Numbered from the stretch's first letter, positions 34,246-43,796 are shown. The stretch is 64,000 bases of DNA from Chitinophagaceae bacterium (GCA_947447265.1 CANFKC010000003.1:62001-126000), one strand, 5' to 3'. A program made the numbers and translations. The notes: a model not told the origin generated them from the letters alone.

Positions 34246-34272
34246 TTGCGCTTTTTTTGCGTTATTCTCAAA
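34246..34272. repeat. Decayed CTTTGCG-type dispersed repeat, copy 2
   Basis: TTGCGCTTTTTTTGCGTT followed by ATTCTCAA. It aligns with 23400-23426 over about 26 bases with few changes. As in copy 1, it abuts the 3' end of a minus-strand gene (stop at 34280). Confidence 0.5.
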
Positions 34273-34279
34273 GCCAGCA

Positions 34280-35914
34280 TTAATAATTCACTTTAAACTG
34301 GTAGAAGCCGTTCCCCTTGGTGCCGTAGAAAATGATTGCGTGATCGGTAAAGTACGATGCCTCGCCGAAAATGCGGTCAATGCCGGTAAGCTCCCTGTAG
34401 TCTTTATTATTAATAATGAGGGTGTAGGTGCCGGGCGCAGTATTTACTATTGCGAAAAAGCCTTTGCTGCTTACATCGCCTGCTACCACACTGCCTTTTT
34501 TGGGTGCTGAAATGCGGTCATATTCAGGGTAGATAACCGGTAGCGGCTTTGAAATGGTATTGTTATAAACCAGGTAGCTGCTACCATCAATATTAACACC
34601 CTGGAAATATTCCACGCCTTCAGGGTGAGCCTGCGGCAATACCGAGGCATCCCATGTACCGAATTTAGTGCGTGCAGCTGGTTTGCACAGTAAAGCATCG
34701 TTCCTGTACAGGTAAACCGAGTCGGGTGTTTCAATAAAATGTAACGATTCCCCACCAGGGCTTAGTTGCAGGCACTGCATATGGTTGGGGCCACGTTTTG
34801 TAAACAGGGGTATCCTGCTTTCCGCGCCATTTATATTCCTGAAGGTCATATCGGCACCGGTAACAGAATCGACACGGCTTCCGAAAAAAGCATAGCCGCC
34901 TTTCTTATCAGTAAAAATGAAACTGGTGAACGGATAGTTGAAATGGGTTACTTTACCATTGATGTTAAAGAAGGTGCCCGGCTTGTTTTGCTGGTTGTAG
35001 CTGAATATATAGTGCTCAGCATCGGTTGGCGTTACCGTTATCATTTCATCGCTCTTGTAAACGTTGCCACCTGAAGCAGGGTCTTCTATAAGCGTATGTG
35101 CTTCTGGAATTTTATCATACATTTTATCGTTCACCAGCACATAGCACTGCGAATCGGCACAACCACTAAAATAGTAAGCATTGCTGTTCCAAAGGTCAGA
35201 ATGCTCTACTATACCCACAGGGCCGAAGGTTTGCTTACTGGTGTGCAGGTAAAATTTGCCGCCCTGCGCTTTTGCATAAATGTAATGCCTGTTATTGTTT
35301 ACAGCAATATCAGAGAACGGCTGTGCTGCTGAATCTATCAACTTATAATTGACATACAACTTATGCAGGCCATTATTAAAAATTGAAAAAATTACATTGC
35401 CGTTTTCGCTGAAATTGCATTGCCACAGCTGTTTTGCAGAGTCGATCGTATTAACAAGGCTATCATTAATATATAGGAAGCTTTTTGTGCCCACGCACAA
35501 TTCCATAGCAATGTTCTCGCGGCCGAACTCCAATACCTCGCGTATTTTACCTGCATAAGGTCCATAGATGCGGGTGCCATTCTTATTCTTAAAATAGATT
35601 TTCTTCCGGGTGCTGTCAGCAAAAAAGGCGTCGGAAATTAGCCCTTTGTAGGGTATAATGGAAAGCCCGCTACCGGTAAAACAGGCAGGGTATGTTTTCT
35701 TATTAGTAGTTAATTGAAATTTTCCAGTACTTAATTTGGTCAGTGTTTCGAAATAGTAATTACCATTCGTATCAAAATTGCTGCGGAAAGCTTTGAGCAG
35801 GATGGAGTCCCCCGCATCTTTGGTAATCAGCTTTTCTTCCATAACCTGCGAACGGGAAACGAAAGCGGAAAACCCCAGCACACACAACAAACCAATTTTT
35901 TTAAACAACATCAT
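34280..35914 (-). CDS. Secreted beta-rich protein, unknown function
   Basis: 544 residues. The signal peptide (about 1-22, ending SRSQ) is followed by many short beta repeats in which a Tyr/Phe-rich strand follows an Asn-Gly or Asp-Lys turn (KIYFKNKNGTRIYGPYAGKI, HKLYVNYKLIDSAAQPFSDI, KFYLHTSKQTFGPVG). The layout suggests a beta-propeller or WG-like solenoid. No T9SS tail is seen at the end. No family recognised. Confidence 0.7.
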   Translation of the reverse strand: MMLFKKIGLLCVLGFSAFVSRSQVMEEKLITKDAGDSILLKAFRSNFDTNGNYYFETLTKLSTGKFQLTTNKKTYPACFTGSGLSIIPYKGLISDAFFADSTRKKIYFKNKNGTRIYGPYAGKIREVLEFGRENIAMELCVGTKSFLYINDSLVNTIDSAKQLWQCNFSENGNVIFSIFNNGLHKLYVNYKLIDSAAQPFSDIAVNNNRHYIYAKAQGGKFYLHTSKQTFGPVGIVEHSDLWNSNAYYFSGCADSQCYVLVNDKMYDKIPEAHTLIEDPASGGNVYKSDEMITVTPTDAEHYIFSYNQQNKPGTFFNINGKVTHFNYPFTSFIFTDKKGGYAFFGSRVDSVTGADMTFRNINGAESRIPLFTKRGPNHMQCLQLSPGGESLHFIETPDSVYLYRNDALLCKPAARTKFGTWDASVLPQAHPEGVEYFQGVNIDGSSYLVYNNTISKPLPVIYPEYDRISAPKKGSVVAGDVSSKGFFAIVNTAPGTYTLIINNKDYRELTGIDRIFGEASYFTDHAIIFYGTKGNGFYQFKVNY

Positions 35915-35989
35915 ACCGGATAAAAATAAGCATTCAAATGTTAAATAAAAGACTATTTGTAAAAGACTGCAAAACTAGTTGAAGTCGGC

Positions 35990-36023
35990 ATAAAAAAAAT
36001 TGGCGGTTAAAATAACCGCCAAT
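35990..36023 (-). terminator. Intrinsic terminator of the thioredoxin-like gene
   Basis: An 11-bp perfect stem pairs ATTGGCGGTTA (35999-36009) with TAACCGCCAAT (36013-36023), loop AAA. On the minus strand it is followed by a run of eight T (35999-35992). It is 30 bp downstream of the stop codon at 36053. Confidence 0.88.
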
Positions 36024-36052
36024 GCATATTTTGTATAGAAGACAATTTGATA

Positions 36053-36640
36053 TTAATGTCCCGGAGGTGGAGTATTAGCTTCGTCAGCTGCTATCCAGGT
36101 TGGCTTAAACTCTTTCTGGTAGTCAGGCCATTGCTTACTCTTATAAATGTTATCACCAAAATACTTCAGTATCAATTCCATTGTTTTAACATCCTGATAG
36201 CCCGGAATAGGTTGCGGATTCTGGTACCGTTCTTCCATAATTATGCTGGTAGGGTAGGTCATGCTGCCCTTCATAAGGCTCACTGCCAAAGTGTTGGCTT
36301 TTTTAGCCGGGTCGAAATAATAAGCAGTACCCATGAACCGGAAGGTATCTTTACGCTCCGCATTAAAACGCACGCAGTAAAAATTATCGTTCATATACTT
36401 AATAACATCAGGATTAGTGAAGGTGCTGGCTTCCATTTTCTTACACCATCCGCACCAGTCGGTATACATATCCATATAAACCTTCTTAGGTTTTGCTTTC
36501 ATAGCAACCTGCAGGTCGTCAATCGAGAGCCAGTTAATATGTTGCCCTTCCTTCGGTGGTTCTGGTGCATTTTTATTGCCTGCCATTGCATTGGCGCCTA
36601 ATGTTAACAGGGCTGCAGCTAAAAGTATTATACGTTTCAT
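36053..36640 (-). CDS. Secreted thioredoxin-like protein (thioredoxin_7 type)
   Basis: 195 residues. The signal peptide (1-21, ending NAMAG) is followed by a thioredoxin fold with the active site DWCGWCKKME (Cys63, Cys66). The W-C-G-W-C form is typical of the thioredoxin_7/DUF255-like group acting in periplasmic disulfide reduction. The cis-Pro region is near PTSI at about 135. It ends in a Gly/Pro-rich tail (NTPPPGH). Single-gene unit ended by a strong terminator. Confidence 0.85.
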   Translation of the reverse strand: MKRIILLAAALLTLGANAMAGNKNAPEPPKEGQHINWLSIDDLQVAMKAKPKKVYMDMYTDWCGWCKKMEASTFTNPDVIKYMNDNFYCVRFNAERKDTFRFMGTAYYFDPAKKANTLAVSLMKGSMTYPTSIIMEERYQNPQPIPGYQDVKTMELILKYFGDNIYKSKQWPDYQKEFKPTWIAADEANTPPPGH

Positions 36641-36706
36641 TATTATAATTTCGAGAAACGAATTTACAAAGAATCCATGTAGTTTTGTGAGGCTTATAAA
36701 AAAATT

Positions 36707-37264
36707 ATGATAAAAATAGCTGTTGCGGTAACTGGTGCAAGCGGTTCCATTTATGCCAAAGTACTACTTGAAAAACTGCAGCAGCTTAAGGACCAGGTTG
36801 CAGAGGTAGGTATTATCTGGAGTGCGAATGCATACACCGTATGGGAGCATGAACTAGGTAATAAAGACTATGAGAAAATACCTTTTAAGGTTTGGGATAA
36901 AAATGATTTTATGGCACCCATTGCCTCGGGTAGCTCGTCATACAACGCCCTCATTATTTGCCCTTGCAGCATGGGTACTCTTGGCCGCATCGCCGGCGGA
37001 ATAAGTAATGATCTCGTAACCCGCGCATCTGACGTTATGCTCAAAGAGCGCCGCAAACTGATCTGCGTAGTGCGCGAAACCCCCTATAATTTAATTCACC
37101 TGCGTAACATGACAGCCGTAACAGAAGCAGGTGGCATTATTTGCCCTGCTACGCCCTCTTTTTACAGCCGCCCCGCCACAGCCGATGAAATAGCCTATAC
37201 TGTGGTGCAGCGGGTTTTGCAACTTGCAGGCGTAGAAACAGGTGGTTATAAGTGGGGAGAGTAA
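36707..37264 (+). CDS. ubiX: Flavin prenyltransferase UbiX
   Basis: 185 residues. Makes prenylated FMN from FMN and dimethylallyl-phosphate for UbiD-type decarboxylases. N-terminal AVTGASGSIYAKVLLEKL, SGSSSYNALIICPCSMGTLG (phosphate site), GISNDLVTRASDVMLKERR and TPYNLIHLRNM are all conserved. A TAGTTTTG element (36680-36687) lies 19 bp upstream of ATG 36707. No ubiD in the window; mazG follows after 55 bp. Confidence 0.95.
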   Translation: MIKIAVAVTGASGSIYAKVLLEKLQQLKDQVAEVGIIWSANAYTVWEHELGNKDYEKIPFKVWDKNDFMAPIASGSSSYNALIICPCSMGTLGRIAGGISNDLVTRASDVMLKERRKLICVVRETPYNLIHLRNMTAVTEAGGIICPATPSFYSRPATADEIAYTVVQRVLQLAGVETGGYKWGE

Positions 37265-37319
37265 GGGGTGAAATTTTGATTAATTTCAGCAATCAATTAG
37301 AACACTAATAGAAAACCAC

Positions 37320-38087
37320 ATGCAATATTCACAATCACTGGAGCGCCTGCGAAGTATAATGAACGAATTGCGGGAGCAATGCCCGTGGGATAAGAAACAA
37401 ACCATTCATAGCCTTCGGCCACAAACGCTTGAAGAAGTGTATGAACTCGCTGAAACCATTACCAATGAAGATTGGGCTGGCCTCAAAGAGGAACTGGGCG
37501 ACTTGCTGCTGCATATTGTTTTCTACAGTAAAATAGGCGCCGAACAAAACAAGTTCACGCTCGATGAAGTTATTGAAGGGGTTTGCAATAAACTGGTTAA
37601 CCGCCATCCGCACATATACAGCAATGTGAAAGTGGAAGATGAAAACGAGGTAAAGCAGAATTGGGAAAAAATTAAGCAGCAAGAAGGTAAAAAATCGGTG
37701 CTGAGTGGCGTGCCGGCATCAATGCCAGCCTTAATAAAGGCAACGCAGCTTCAGGAAAAAACCAAGAAGGTTGGGTTTGAATGGGAGAATACAAAACAGG
37801 TGCAGGCCAAAGTGGAGGAAGAAATAAATGAGCTCTATGAGGCGGTAGAAGGCGGCAACCCAAAGGAAATGGAAGATGAATTTGGCGATGTGCTTTTTGC
37901 CCTCATTAACTATGCGCGGTTTATAAAAGTAGACCCCGAGCGGGCACTGGAACAAACTAATAAGAAATTTATACGCCGCTTTCAGCGGGTGGAAGAGCTG
38001 GCAACAGAACAGGGAACTACTGTGCATGATATGACCCTCTGGGAAATGGACGCCTTATGGAACAAAGTAAAACAGGAGGAGCGCTAA
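37320..38087 (+). CDS. mazG: Nucleoside triphosphate pyrophosphohydrolase MazG
   Basis: 255 residues, two tandem MazG domains as in E. coli. The N-terminal opening is CPWDKKQTIHSLRPQTLEE, with the acidic motif LKEELGDLLLHIVFYS (about 58-73). The C-terminal domain carries EEEINELYEAV and EMEDEFGDVLFALIN (about 181-195). Hydrolyses all NTPs to NMP and PPi, thought to clear aberrant nucleotides and to lower ppGpp. Only 4 bp separate it from the histidine-kinase gene, whose ribosome site AGGAGG is inside its last codons. Confidence 0.95.
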   Translation: MQYSQSLERLRSIMNELREQCPWDKKQTIHSLRPQTLEEVYELAETITNEDWAGLKEELGDLLLHIVFYSKIGAEQNKFTLDEVIEGVCNKLVNRHPHIYSNVKVEDENEVKQNWEKIKQQEGKKSVLSGVPASMPALIKATQLQEKTKKVGFEWENTKQVQAKVEEEINELYEAVEGGNPKEMEDEFGDVLFALINYARFIKVDPERALEQTNKKFIRRFQRVEELATEQGTTVHDMTLWEMDALWNKVKQEER

Positions 38088-38091
38088 CCTG

Positions 38092-41000
38092 ATGTTGAAA
38101 CGCTATCCATATTGGGGTTGGTTGGGACTTAGCATTTTGCTATGGACAATTAACGTATTGCATTTCCATGGCCATAGGGAGGAAATGCTGCCCAAAGAAA
38201 TGGCGGTTACCATCAATAGGGACCTGCAGGGAAAAGCCGCAAGCTTCAATGCATTACTGGCAGATAGCAAACTGGTTGATAAACTGTTTGATGATTCCGT
38301 TACGGAAACTGAAGAGCGCGACCTTAACGCACTGCCTTTTTACCTGTACGGTTATGAAAATGATACCCTCCGTTTTTGGAACAACAATGCAGTAATTGGT
38401 TTAAACAACGATTCTGCCACGCAAAGACCAACGATAAGGCGAAATCAGAAAGGCGTTTTTGTGCGCCGCTATGTAAAGCTGGAAGGCGGTAGAAGATTGA
38501 TCGTATTATTTCCGGTAGTAGTAACCTACCCGCTGGAAAATGATTACCTGCACACCCACTTCACAGCATCGGAAAACATACCGGTAAAAACGAAGATCAA
38601 TGAGAATAAAACAGGTGCGGCGGAAGAGTATCCGCTGATGCTGCAAAATAATGACGTTGCAGGTTATCTTGTTTTTAACGGGGGCGATATTCAAAAATGG
38701 ACACCCGATGCATTGTTGATAGTTATGCTGTTAATGGCAGTGCTCTCCAGCCTTGCCTGGTTGCAGCTAATGGCAGTGCATATAGCCAGGGGCAAGCCAA
38801 TACGCGCACTGGGCATGATAGTAGCAATTGCCGTAGCTGTAAGGGTGCTGCTTTATATTTATGGCGTTCCGTTTCATATTGATAACCTTACACTTTTTTC
38901 ACCCACGCTGTATGCGTCCAGCACCTATCTTTCTTCGCTGGGCGATCTTTTCATTAATATGGTGCTGGTACTATGGCTGGTAATTTTCATTGCGCGCCAC
39001 ACCCACTATAAAAAATTCAGTACCGGTATAAAAAGCAGTGCTTTGCGCCTGATGGTTGCCATAGCAATGGCAGTATTAATGGTTGCCTATACGCACCTGT
39101 TTATAAGCATCATTCAAAGCCTTATCCTCGATTCCAGTATCTCGTTCGATGTAACGCACTTCTATGCAATTTCCATTTACACGGTATTCGGTTTGCTGGC
39201 TATTATTTCTATTACAGCAATATCGTGCATGATATTGTACCTGTTGAATGTGCAGCTGGTAGCGGTAATACCTAACCGCTTGGCCAGGTATGCATTGGTA
39301 TTACTTACTGTTGTAGTTTTCTTCACTATTACACACCATATTACTGATGAATTTACATGGTACCTCTTAGCCAGTTTATTGCTTTTTGTATTCCTGCTCG
39401 ATATCCCGACGTTCAAATTGGTCTCCCGCCTTTTTGAACCACACATGATCATCTGGGCACTTATCTTTTGCAGTTTTTGCACGGGTATCATCCGTTATTT
39501 TAACGAGGTTAAAGAGCAGAGTTCGCGTCGCGCGTTTGTAGATCAGCACCTCACGCCGCATCGCGATGATGAAGTTGAATTTTCGTTCGATAAAACCGCT
39601 AAGAAAATTGAGCGGGACAGCCAACTGAAAACCTTCCTTACCGCGCCAAGTGCCGCCGGCCGGAAACTAGTTAACCAGCATTTTGAAACACAATACCTGG
39701 TGGGACAGGTAAACAAATACGAAGCTATTGTTTACCTTTTCGATGCTGCACGGAAACCGCTTTTTAATAAAGACACTACCGACTTTGAAACGCTGATGGA
39801 TGAAAAATCGGAATCGGTGCTTACCAATTCCGGCTATCTTTTTTATAAAGAATCGATTCTCGATCGTCACTACTATCTTTCTTACATACCGATCTACAGC
39901 GATACTGTGAACAATGTTATCGGGTACGTAATTATTGACCTTGACCTTAAAAAGTCGGCAACAGAAACGGTATACCCGGAATTGTTGCAACCTATAGGCA
40001 ACAAACTTTCTACCGGCGATAATGAGTATGCTTATGCCGTTTATGTTAGTGGCAAACTCATTAACCAGACCAAAGATTATCCGTTCCCGGTAAGGCTCAA
40101 ATACGATACGCTTAAAGAACAACAGTATGTTTACCGGGACAGGAACGGCAATAAGGAACTTATTTACGAAATAGCAGATAAGCACACCGTAATAGTAGTA
40201 CACTATCATAATGAACTTATAGAAGCAGTGACTTTATTCTCTTACCTGTTTGGTATACAGATCGTCATTGCGCTGCTCATCTTCTTCTATCAGTTATACC
40301 TTTCTTATTTTGCCGGTGAGCGATTTAAAGGCCGGTTTGTAAGGCTCACATTACGGCGAAGGGTGCATCTTTCTATGCTTGCCGTGGTGTTCGTTTCATT
40401 TGTTATTATTGGCTATGTTACCATAAGGTATTTCACTGAAGAATACCGGACATCCAACTCTAACAAACTTCAAAACGCCATGCAGACCGCGAAGCAGGCG
40501 GTGCAAGATTATCTGGCTGATGAAAATGCGTTTAACAGGGATTATATTTTTGATACAGTAAGTAAATCAGCGGGCTTCAAAACGTTTATTACCAACCTCG
40601 CTAATACCCAAAAGATTGACATCAATATATTTGACGATAATGGTAATCTGTTCGCCACCTCGCAGGAAGAAATTTACGACAAAGGGCTTATCTCGCGCAT
40701 GATGCAGCCTGATGCTTACCACGAAATGGCGCATCTCGGTACCTCGCTGGTAATACGTAATGAACGGGTGGGTAAGCTGTCTTATAGTTCCGCTTATCAG
40801 CCCTTGCGCGATGAACATGGCATCACCCTTGGCTACATAAACGTACCATTCTTCTCTTCAGAAAAAGACCTTGATTTCCAGATATCGAATATCGTGGTAA
40901 CGCTTATCAACCTCTATGCATTTATCTTCCTGGTATCGAGCATTCTTACCGTGCTTATTACCCGCTGGATAACGGGTACGTTTGATATAATCATCAGGCA

Positions 41001-41838
41001 GTTTGATAAATTGAATCTTGAAAAGAATGAACGCATTGTTTGGCCTTATGATGATGAAATAGGTAAGCTGGTGCAGGAATATAACAAGATGGTGAAGAAG
41101 GTGGAAGAAAACGCGGTTACCCTTGCACAAAGTGAACGCGAGAGCGCATGGCGCGAAATGGCCCGCCAGGTAGCGCATGAAATTAAGAACCCGCTTACGC
41201 CTATGAAGCTGAACATACAATACCTGCAGCAGGCAATGCGTAACGATAACCCTAATATAAAACAGTTAACAGACAGGGTCTCTGATTCAATAATTGAGCA
41301 GATTGATAACCTTTCTTACATAGCATCGGAATTCAGCAATTTTGCCAAAATGCCTGAAGCTAAACCAGAGGAAATAAACCTGAGCGAGCTATTGGGTAAG
41401 GCCGTGGAATTGTATAACAATAACGAAGCGCTGAGCATTAGTATTGAGCAACCTGCGGAACCGATAATGGTACTATCTGACCGCAGCCAGTTATTACGCG
41501 TTTTCACTAACCTGTTGGAAAACGCCAAGCAGGCGATACCACCGGAACAGGAGGGTATTATTAACGTAATGATGCGCCTTGAAAATAGTGATGTCATCAT
41601 TTCCATTGCCGACAATGGTTCCGGCATACCGGAAGATGTAGCTAAGCGTATCTTCCAGCCCTATTTTACTACCAAGTCTTCTGGAACCGGGCTCGGGCTT
41701 GCAATGACCAGGAAAATTATAGAATTCTGGAAAGGGGAAATATGGTTTGAGACAGAGGAGAACCAGGGAACGGTTTTCTTTATCAGGCTGCCACAGCTTA
41801 CTGCCGTTTCAGATCAAGATCCTGAAAGTCGTAGCTGA
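38092..41838 (+). CDS. Large NtrY-like membrane sensor histidine kinase
   Basis: 1248 residues. One helix at 9-24, an extracytoplasmic region, a block of about seven helices (207-475), a second long extracytoplasmic sensor (about 480-715), helices at 716-738 and 756-778, a third sensor, and a helix at 934-960. Then HAMP-like sequence (960-1015), HisKA with His1029 in VAHEIKNPLTPMKL, and HATPase_c with Asn1144 (LLENAKQAI), DNGSGIP and GTGLGLA. The N-P-L-T-P H-box is NtrY-like. No response regulator is adjacent. Translation is coupled to mazG (4-bp gap). The 3' end overlaps the convergent hydrolase gene by 41 bp. Confidence 0.88.
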   Translation: MLKRYPYWGWLGLSILLWTINVLHFHGHREEMLPKEMAVTINRDLQGKAASFNALLADSKLVDKLFDDSVTETEERDLNALPFYLYGYENDTLRFWNNNAVIGLNNDSATQRPTIRRNQKGVFVRRYVKLEGGRRLIVLFPVVVTYPLENDYLHTHFTASENIPVKTKINENKTGAAEEYPLMLQNNDVAGYLVFNGGDIQKWTPDALLIVMLLMAVLSSLAWLQLMAVHIARGKPIRALGMIVAIAVAVRVLLYIYGVPFHIDNLTLFSPTLYASSTYLSSLGDLFINMVLVLWLVIFIARHTHYKKFSTGIKSSALRLMVAIAMAVLMVAYTHLFISIIQSLILDSSISFDVTHFYAISIYTVFGLLAIISITAISCMILYLLNVQLVAVIPNRLARYALVLLTVVVFFTITHHITDEFTWYLLASLLLFVFLLDIPTFKLVSRLFEPHMIIWALIFCSFCTGIIRYFNEVKEQSSRRAFVDQHLTPHRDDEVEFSFDKTAKKIERDSQLKTFLTAPSAAGRKLVNQHFETQYLVGQVNKYEAIVYLFDAARKPLFNKDTTDFETLMDEKSESVLTNSGYLFYKESILDRHYYLSYIPIYSDTVNNVIGYVIIDLDLKKSATETVYPELLQPIGNKLSTGDNEYAYAVYVSGKLINQTKDYPFPVRLKYDTLKEQQYVYRDRNGNKELIYEIADKHTVIVVHYHNELIEAVTLFSYLFGIQIVIALLIFFYQLYLSYFAGERFKGRFVRLTLRRRVHLSMLAVVFVSFVIIGYVTIRYFTEEYRTSNSNKLQNAMQTAKQAVQDYLADENAFNRDYIFDTVSKSAGFKTFITNLANTQKIDINIFDDNGNLFATSQEEIYDKGLISRMMQPDAYHEMAHLGTSLVIRNERVGKLSYSSAYQPLRDEHGITLGYINVPFFSSEKDLDFQISNIVVTLINLYAFIFLVSSILTVLITRWITGTFDIIIRQFDKLNLEKNERIVWPYDDEIGKLVQEYNKMVKKVEENAVTLAQSERESAWREMARQVAHEIKNPLTPMKLNIQYLQQAMRNDNPNIKQLTDRVSDSIIEQIDNLSYIASEFSNFAKMPEAKPEEINLSELLGKAVELYNNNEALSISIEQPAEPIMVLSDRSQLLRVFTNLLENAKQAIPPEQEGIINVMMRLENSDVIISIADNGSGIPEDVAKRIFQPYFTTKSSGTGLGLAMTRKIIEFWKGEIWFETEENQGTVFFIRLPQLTAVSDQDPESRS

Positions 41839-43342
41839 AATCAGTAAGTGGTGAAACTGCATTCATGCTAATGCTTTTGCCTTTCCCAGCTTCGTCAAGA
41901 GCAAAGTTAACGTAGGCGTCTGCATCCATGCTCCTGTCTATCCATTTGGCAATGTAGGTATTGCCTTTCAGGTAAAATAACTCCCCACATATTTTGTGCG
42001 AGCGCTTTGATTCGAACCACTGCTTACCATTCTTCATGCCAACCACTACTTCGCCAAACCAGGCATCTTTATAGGTGCCGGCAACGGCGCTGAAATCGGG
42101 CTTTATGTTGTTATCTGCATTAACGTCAACTATATGCCAAACGGAGTCCAGCAGCTTTTTCTCATCGTCGGTTGCGCCTTTTCTCTTAGCAGTATATTCC
42201 GTAACTCTGTCAGTGCCGGTTAAGCCGAGATAGCTGTCTTTTATCTGGTTCGTTATTGCTGAAAACGCCCCACCTTCCTGTTGGTTAGTGAGCACAATAA
42301 TGCCCAGGTTTAATTCCGGTATCATGGTTATTTGGGTAACCATTCCTTCTAATCCGCCAGTATGGCTTACCTGTTTGTAGCCCTTTACATCGCCTATAAA
42401 AAATCCAAGACCATAAGCCTGGAAGTGGTTGTTATATGGCCCGGCATTGTAAACCGGCAAAATGGTTTGTGGGGTCCACATTTCGCGCTGCACATTTTCA
42501 CTGAGTAGCCTTTTGCCATCACCGTACTTTCCATTATTTAGGTGCAACAATACCCATTTTTCAAGGTCTGCGATGCTGGAATTGATGCCACCGGCGGCAT
42601 GGCCTACCTTAACCATGTCGCGGTCTATAACCTGTACCTTGCCATCAACCGGGGCGTGAGGGTCAATGTAGTTGGTTTTGTCTTTAAGCCGGTCGAAAGA
42701 GCCTGCAGAGCGCGAAATACCCAATGGTGCAAATATCCTTTTTTCTACAAAAGCGTCCCAGCTTTTACCGGTAACCCGTGCAACTACTTCGCCGGCCAAT
42801 ACATACATATTGTTGTCGTAGTCGAATCTAGAACGGAAGCTGGAAGCAGGCTTAAGGTATTGCAGGTTGCCTATAACATCTTTCAATGCAAAGTCGTTGG
42901 AATCGGGGAACAGCATAAGGTCGCCTGCGCCAAGGCCCAAACCGCTTCTGTGGGTAAGCAGGTCGCGGATGGTGAATTGTTCGGTAACGTATGGGTCATA
43001 CATTTTGAACTCCGGTATGTAGGTCCGCACCTTGTCGTCCCACTTTATTTTACCTTCATCAACCAATATGCCCAATGCCGCCGCCGCAAAAGCCTTACTA
43101 TTGCTGGCTATGCCGAACAGGGTATTTTCATCAACCTTTTTACCTGTTTTAAGGCTCCTTACGCCATAGCCCTTGCTATGCACTACCTTACCATCTTTTA
43201 TCACAGCTACAGCAATGCCGGGTACATTAAACGCTTTAAGGGTGCGTTCCGCGAGGGAGTCTATTGCTTTAGAAGTTATTGGCTGGCTATGAACATAGTT
43301 GCACAGGAGCAATGCCAGCGCAGTGAAAGTAAGGAGGCGCAT
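41798..43342 (-). CDS. Serine hydrolase of the beta-lactamase (class C-like) family
   Basis: 514 residues. Signal peptide (1-19), then the penicillin-binding fold with Ser80-x-x-Lys83 in IASNSKAF, Tyr175-x-Asn177 in RFDYDNNMY and the third motif HTGG (SHTGGLEGM). The C-terminal 130 residues form a lipocalin-like DUF3471-type domain (GTYKDAWFGEVVVGMKNGKQ). Likely a periplasmic D-Ala peptidase, esterase or D-amino-peptide hydrolase; true lactamase action is unlikely without context. Convergent with the kinase, overlapping 41 bp. Confidence 0.9.
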   Translation of the reverse strand: MRLLTFTALALLLCNYVHSQPITSKAIDSLAERTLKAFNVPGIAVAVIKDGKVVHSKGYGVRSLKTGKKVDENTLFGIASNSKAFAAAALGILVDEGKIKWDDKVRTYIPEFKMYDPYVTEQFTIRDLLTHRSGLGLGAGDLMLFPDSNDFALKDVIGNLQYLKPASSFRSRFDYDNNMYVLAGEVVARVTGKSWDAFVEKRIFAPLGISRSAGSFDRLKDKTNYIDPHAPVDGKVQVIDRDMVKVGHAAGGINSSIADLEKWVLLHLNNGKYGDGKRLLSENVQREMWTPQTILPVYNAGPYNNHFQAYGLGFFIGDVKGYKQVSHTGGLEGMVTQITMIPELNLGIIVLTNQQEGGAFSAITNQIKDSYLGLTGTDRVTEYTAKRKGATDDEKKLLDSVWHIVDVNADNNIKPDFSAVAGTYKDAWFGEVVVGMKNGKQWFESKRSHKICGELFYLKGNTYIAKWIDRSMDADAYVNFALDEAGKGKSISMNAVSPLTDFSYDFQDLDLKRQ

Positions 43343-43429
43343 AGTATTTGTTTTATAGTTAAAGATAGAAATGAATTGTTATTATGGTCCCGGCGCATTA
43401 CAAACGAACACAGAATATTCTACAGAGTA

Positions 43430-43464
43430 AATCTCAATGAAATTGAAATAATTTCATTGAGATT
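43430..43464. terminator. 15-bp perfect hairpin downstream of the frameshifted gene
   Basis: AATCTCAATGAAATT (43430-43444) pairs exactly with AATTTCATTGAGATT (43450-43464), loop GAAAT. It lies 30 bp after the stop of the frameshifted minus-strand gene and 87 bp upstream of the hydrolase start. No strong U-tract; terminator or protein-binding site. Confidence 0.55.
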
Positions 43465-43494
43465 CCATTACGATTCGTAAACTCTTTACTAAAC

Positions 43495-43796
43495 TCAAGA
43501 AGCAAGCGCCTGTTCAAATTGCGAGAGTTCGTCGTTTGATTGCGCTACATCCATGTTTTTCATTTCATCTCCATAAAAACGATCAATAATCATTTTCACA
43601 GTGTGGATACTTCTTGCAGATATAAGCGGAGGAGAAACTAATTGGTCAATGAGGTTACATACTAATTTTTGTTTTTTGCCTGGTACTGGTGCAGCATGAA
43701 GCCAGTATCATCACCATGGTGCAGCGTAATCATTTTATCTACACCTTTTATATCCTCCAATAAATCAAGTAGCCCCATCTTATTAAACTCCGGCAT
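43495..43796 (-). pseudogene. Small gene in two frames joined at A_AAA_AAC
   Basis: From ATG 43796, frame 1 reads MPEFNKMGLLDLLEDIKGVD ... GFMLHQYQAKNKN and stops at TAG. The -1 frame continues exactly from the slippery heptamer A_AAA_AAC (43677-43671) as QKLVCNLIDQLVSPPLISAR ... DVAQSNDELSQFEQALAS, to a TGA at 43495. The joined product is about 100 residues, with no other stop. The heptamer is in the zero-frame phase needed for -1 slippage. Either a programmed frameshift or a one-base loss in a run of A. It starts 25 bp after yicC. Family unknown. Confidence 0.6.

Noticed and set aside
41798-41838. Gene fusion or assembly error at the kinase/hydrolase overlap
   Set aside because: A 41-bp overlap of convergent 3' ends is ordinary; both proteins end with normal family tails.
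42542-43480. 312-codon plus-strand frame opposite the serine hydrolase gene
   Set aside because: Antisense shadow: the hydrolase on the minus strand has a signal peptide and all catalytic motifs, while this frame has none.
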